In this document: in pieces, positions 62,610 to 64,000 of the stretch
Layout of the letters: each line of letters begins with the position of its first letter
Numbering within the stretch: the first letter of the stretch is position 1
Source of the DNA: Vibrio viridaestus
GTDB lineage: Bacteria > Pseudomonadota > Gammaproteobacteria > Enterobacterales > Vibrionaceae
Assembly: GCF_003856525.1 (NCBI RefSeq)
Contig: NZ_RJVQ01000001.1
Location: forward strand, 248,001-312,000
Length of the DNA: 64,000 nucleotides
Direction: 5' to 3'
The notes under the pieces: generated by a model
Told to the model about the DNA's origin: nothing
The model's database searches: none
What the model saw: the letters and a program-made list of their open reading frames with translations, nothing else
Translations under genes and position numbers: made by a program

Positions 62610-63608
62610 ATGTATAAAGTTGCATTATTAGGCGCTGGCCGTATTGCTCACGTCCACGCTACACACATCACTGCACACCCTGATACAGAACTCTATTCTG
62701 TGTCCGATATGGTTGAATCATCAGCTAAAGAGTTAGCGGGTAAATATGGAGCCAAAGTACTATCCGTTCAAGACGCTATAAACTCGCCCGATGTGGACAT
62801 CGTATTGGTAGCAACAAGTACCGACACACATGCTGAGTTTACAGTGATGGCAGCTCAAGCAGGTAAAAAGGCGGTCTTTTGTGAAAAACCTATCGATCTG
62901 GATATCGAGCGAGTAAAACAGTGTGTTGCAGATGTAAAAAAAACGGGCGTGCCATGCATGATAGGCTTTAACCGCCGTTTCGACCCCAATCATGCTCACC
63001 TGAATAAATCGCTAAGAGCGGGAGAAATTGGCGATTTAGAACATTTACAAATTTGTTCTCGTGACCCATCTCCACTACCAGACGACTACTTACTTGCCTC
63101 AGGCGGAATGTTTAGAGATATGACAATCCATGATTTTGATATGGCAAGATTTCAACTTGGCGAGGAGCCCGTATTGGTTTCCGCTTGTGGCGCAGCGTTG
63201 GTAAAACAATCGATTAAAGATGCTGGTGATATCGATACTGGGGTTGTAACACTACAAACTGCATCAGGAAAAATTGCGGTAATCAATAACAGTCGTCGGT
63301 CCGGCTATGGATATGACCAACGTATCGAAGCTCATGGCTCAAAAGGTTGCTTGTCAGTTCAGAACGTTCCAACAACAACCTTAGTAAAAATTACCGATGA
63401 AGGCGGCTCTCAGGCACAAAAACCACTGCACTTTTTCCTCGAACGTTACGTAGACGCGTTCAAGAACCAATGGGCTGCGTTTATTGACGCCATCAATAAA
63501 GGAGAGCAGCCACCAACAAGTGCAGAAGACGGCCTTAAAGCGCTCCTTTTGGCTGAAGCCGCTATTGAATCAATGAACACAGGCAAAGTCGTCAAAGTCA
63601 GTCTATAG
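62610..63608 (+). CDS. iolG: Inositol 2-dehydrogenase family enzyme, IolG paralogue
   Basis: A 332-residue Gfo/Idh enzyme closely similar to the one at 4989. ALLGAGRIAHVHATHI opens the Rossmann fold, FCEKPIDLDI has the catalytic Lys and FRDMTIHDFDMARF the Asp and His. It is in an operon after the NCS1 permease (36-base gap) and before a sugar isomerase (9-base gap). It may oxidise a different inositol isomer or derivative from the first copy. Confidence 0.88.
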   Translation: MYKVALLGAGRIAHVHATHITAHPDTELYSVSDMVESSAKELAGKYGAKVLSVQDAINSPDVDIVLVATSTDTHAEFTVMAAQAGKKAVFCEKPIDLDIERVKQCVADVKKTGVPCMIGFNRRFDPNHAHLNKSLRAGEIGDLEHLQICSRDPSPLPDDYLLASGGMFRDMTIHDFDMARFQLGEEPVLVSACGAALVKQSIKDAGDIDTGVVTLQTASGKIAVINNSRRSGYGYDQRIEAHGSKGCLSVQNVPTTTLVKITDEGGSQAQKPLHFFLERYVDAFKNQWAAFIDAINKGEQPPTSAEDGLKALLLAEAAIESMNTGKVVKVSL

Positions 63609-63617
63609 GGAGATCGC

Positions 63618-64000
63618 ATGAAATTAGGTCTTGTAACAGACAGTCTGGCCAATCTATCGACCGATGATGTTATCAAAACATCATCTCAGCTCGGATTAGA
63701 TTGCCTTGAGTTTGCAACTGGCAACTGGTCGACAGCACCACACATCGACCTCCAAAAACTCCTTGCCAGTTCTCAAGCGAGAAGAGACTTCCAAACAAAA
63801 ATGGATGATCATGGCTTAACGATTTCATCATTCAACGCCAACGGCAATCAGCTCCATCCAGGAGAATCGGGAGCCATCCACGCAAAATGCGTTGATGATA
63901 CGATAAAGTTAGCTGAATTGATGAACGTTGAAAGAGTGGTGATGATGTCTGGACTTCCTGGTGGTCGAGGAGATCAATATCCCAACTGGATTGTCACCTC
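63618..64000 (+). CDS. Sugar phosphate isomerase/epimerase (IolE/IolI superfamily), 3'-truncated by window edge
   Basis: The frame is open from ATG 63618 (GGGAGATCGC upstream) to the last base, at least 127 residues. MKLGLVTDSLANLSTDDVIK and LGLDCLEFATGNW fit a xylose-isomerase-like TIM barrel. It is the third gene of the sigma-54 operon and probably acts on the product of the IolG paralogue. The C-terminus is outside the window. Confidence 0.82.
   Translation, partial: MKLGLVTDSLANLSTDDVIKTSSQLGLDCLEFATGNWSTAPHIDLQKLLASSQARRDFQTKMDDHGLTISSFNANGNQLHPGESGAIHAKCVDDTIKLAELMNVERVVMMSGLPGGRGDQYPNWIVT

Noticed and set aside
1-64000. CRISPR arrays, insertion sequences, phage genes, rRNA
   Set aside because: No regularly spaced repeats, transposase, integrase, capsid or rRNA sequence was seen.

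Overview
The window looks like part of a marine gammaproteobacterial chromosome, most likely Vibrionaceae. The evidence is moderate AT richness, two CSS-motif/EAL c-di-GMP phosphodiesterases of the type common in vibrios and enterics, a DUF2750 protein, a textbook MetJ operator array, tRNA-Leu(CAG), and many AraC regulators paired with small-molecule transporters. The family assignment is inference. No phage, integrase, transposase, CRISPR array or rRNA was seen. The content is accessory metabolism and regulation, as is typical of a vibrio second chromosome.

Layout. 1-2480: the end of a GH3 glycosidase, then a CSS-EAL phosphodiesterase. 2482-8785: a first inositol-type catabolic locus, with a Gfo/Idh dehydrogenase and an AraC regulator on the minus strand and, divergently, iolG, an SSS sodium/solute symporter and iolE. 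8996-11486: a DUF2750 protein and a PAS-GGEEF diguanylate cyclase. 11487-14610: an unusual, tightly coupled four-gene minus-strand operon. It encodes a substrate-binding-like protein without a signal peptide and with a DUF1858-like N-terminus, a SIMIBI-type NTPase with cysteine pairs, an ABC-type ATPase with a second DUF1858-like N-terminus, and a 55-residue 2[4Fe-4S] ferredoxin. This is the best candidate here for an undescribed system. 14930-17771: an orphan protein carrying two fused solute-binding modules and a PheC-like solute-binding protein. 17903-23315: an ArsC-like protein, tRNA-Leu, a ureohydrolase, an MDR reductase, two AraC regulators and a LysE exporter.

23323-30553: SulP permease, catalase, PhoD-like phosphatase, a VOC protein, a WYL regulator and a small secreted protein. 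30820-32723: an HlyD/DUF2955 efflux pair. 32853-43596: methionine-related genes (a MetE-family gene behind a MetJ operator, and a mesX-mesD-like pair), separated by an XRE-cupin/LysE/amidase/LuxR group, an AraC regulator and an old-yellow-enzyme reductase. 43780-48616: a DMT transporter and a membrane-linked three-subunit GMC dehydrogenase with triheme cytochrome c. 49125-57440: molbindin, cyclase-like protein, Nudix, YdcZ transporter, small proteins, ApbE, a second CSS-EAL protein, ModD and glycerate kinase. 57791-64000: two tandem small ORFs, a sigma-54-dependent activator, and a second inositol-type operon (NCS1 permease, iolG paralogue, sugar isomerase running off the edge). That operon is preceded by a convincing -24/-12 promoter and a 20-bp perfect inverted repeat placed as an enhancer.

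How it fits together: two separate loci appear to serve cyclitols or related polyols, with different transporters (SSS versus NCS1), different regulators (AraC versus sigma-54 activator) and paralogous iolG genes. Methionine synthesis is supported by two separate core-MetE-type genes, only one of which has a visible MetJ operator. The molybdenum genes (molbindin, ModD) and redox genes (ApbE, GMC-cytochrome dehydrogenase, DUF1858/ferredoxin operon) suggest respiratory versatility.
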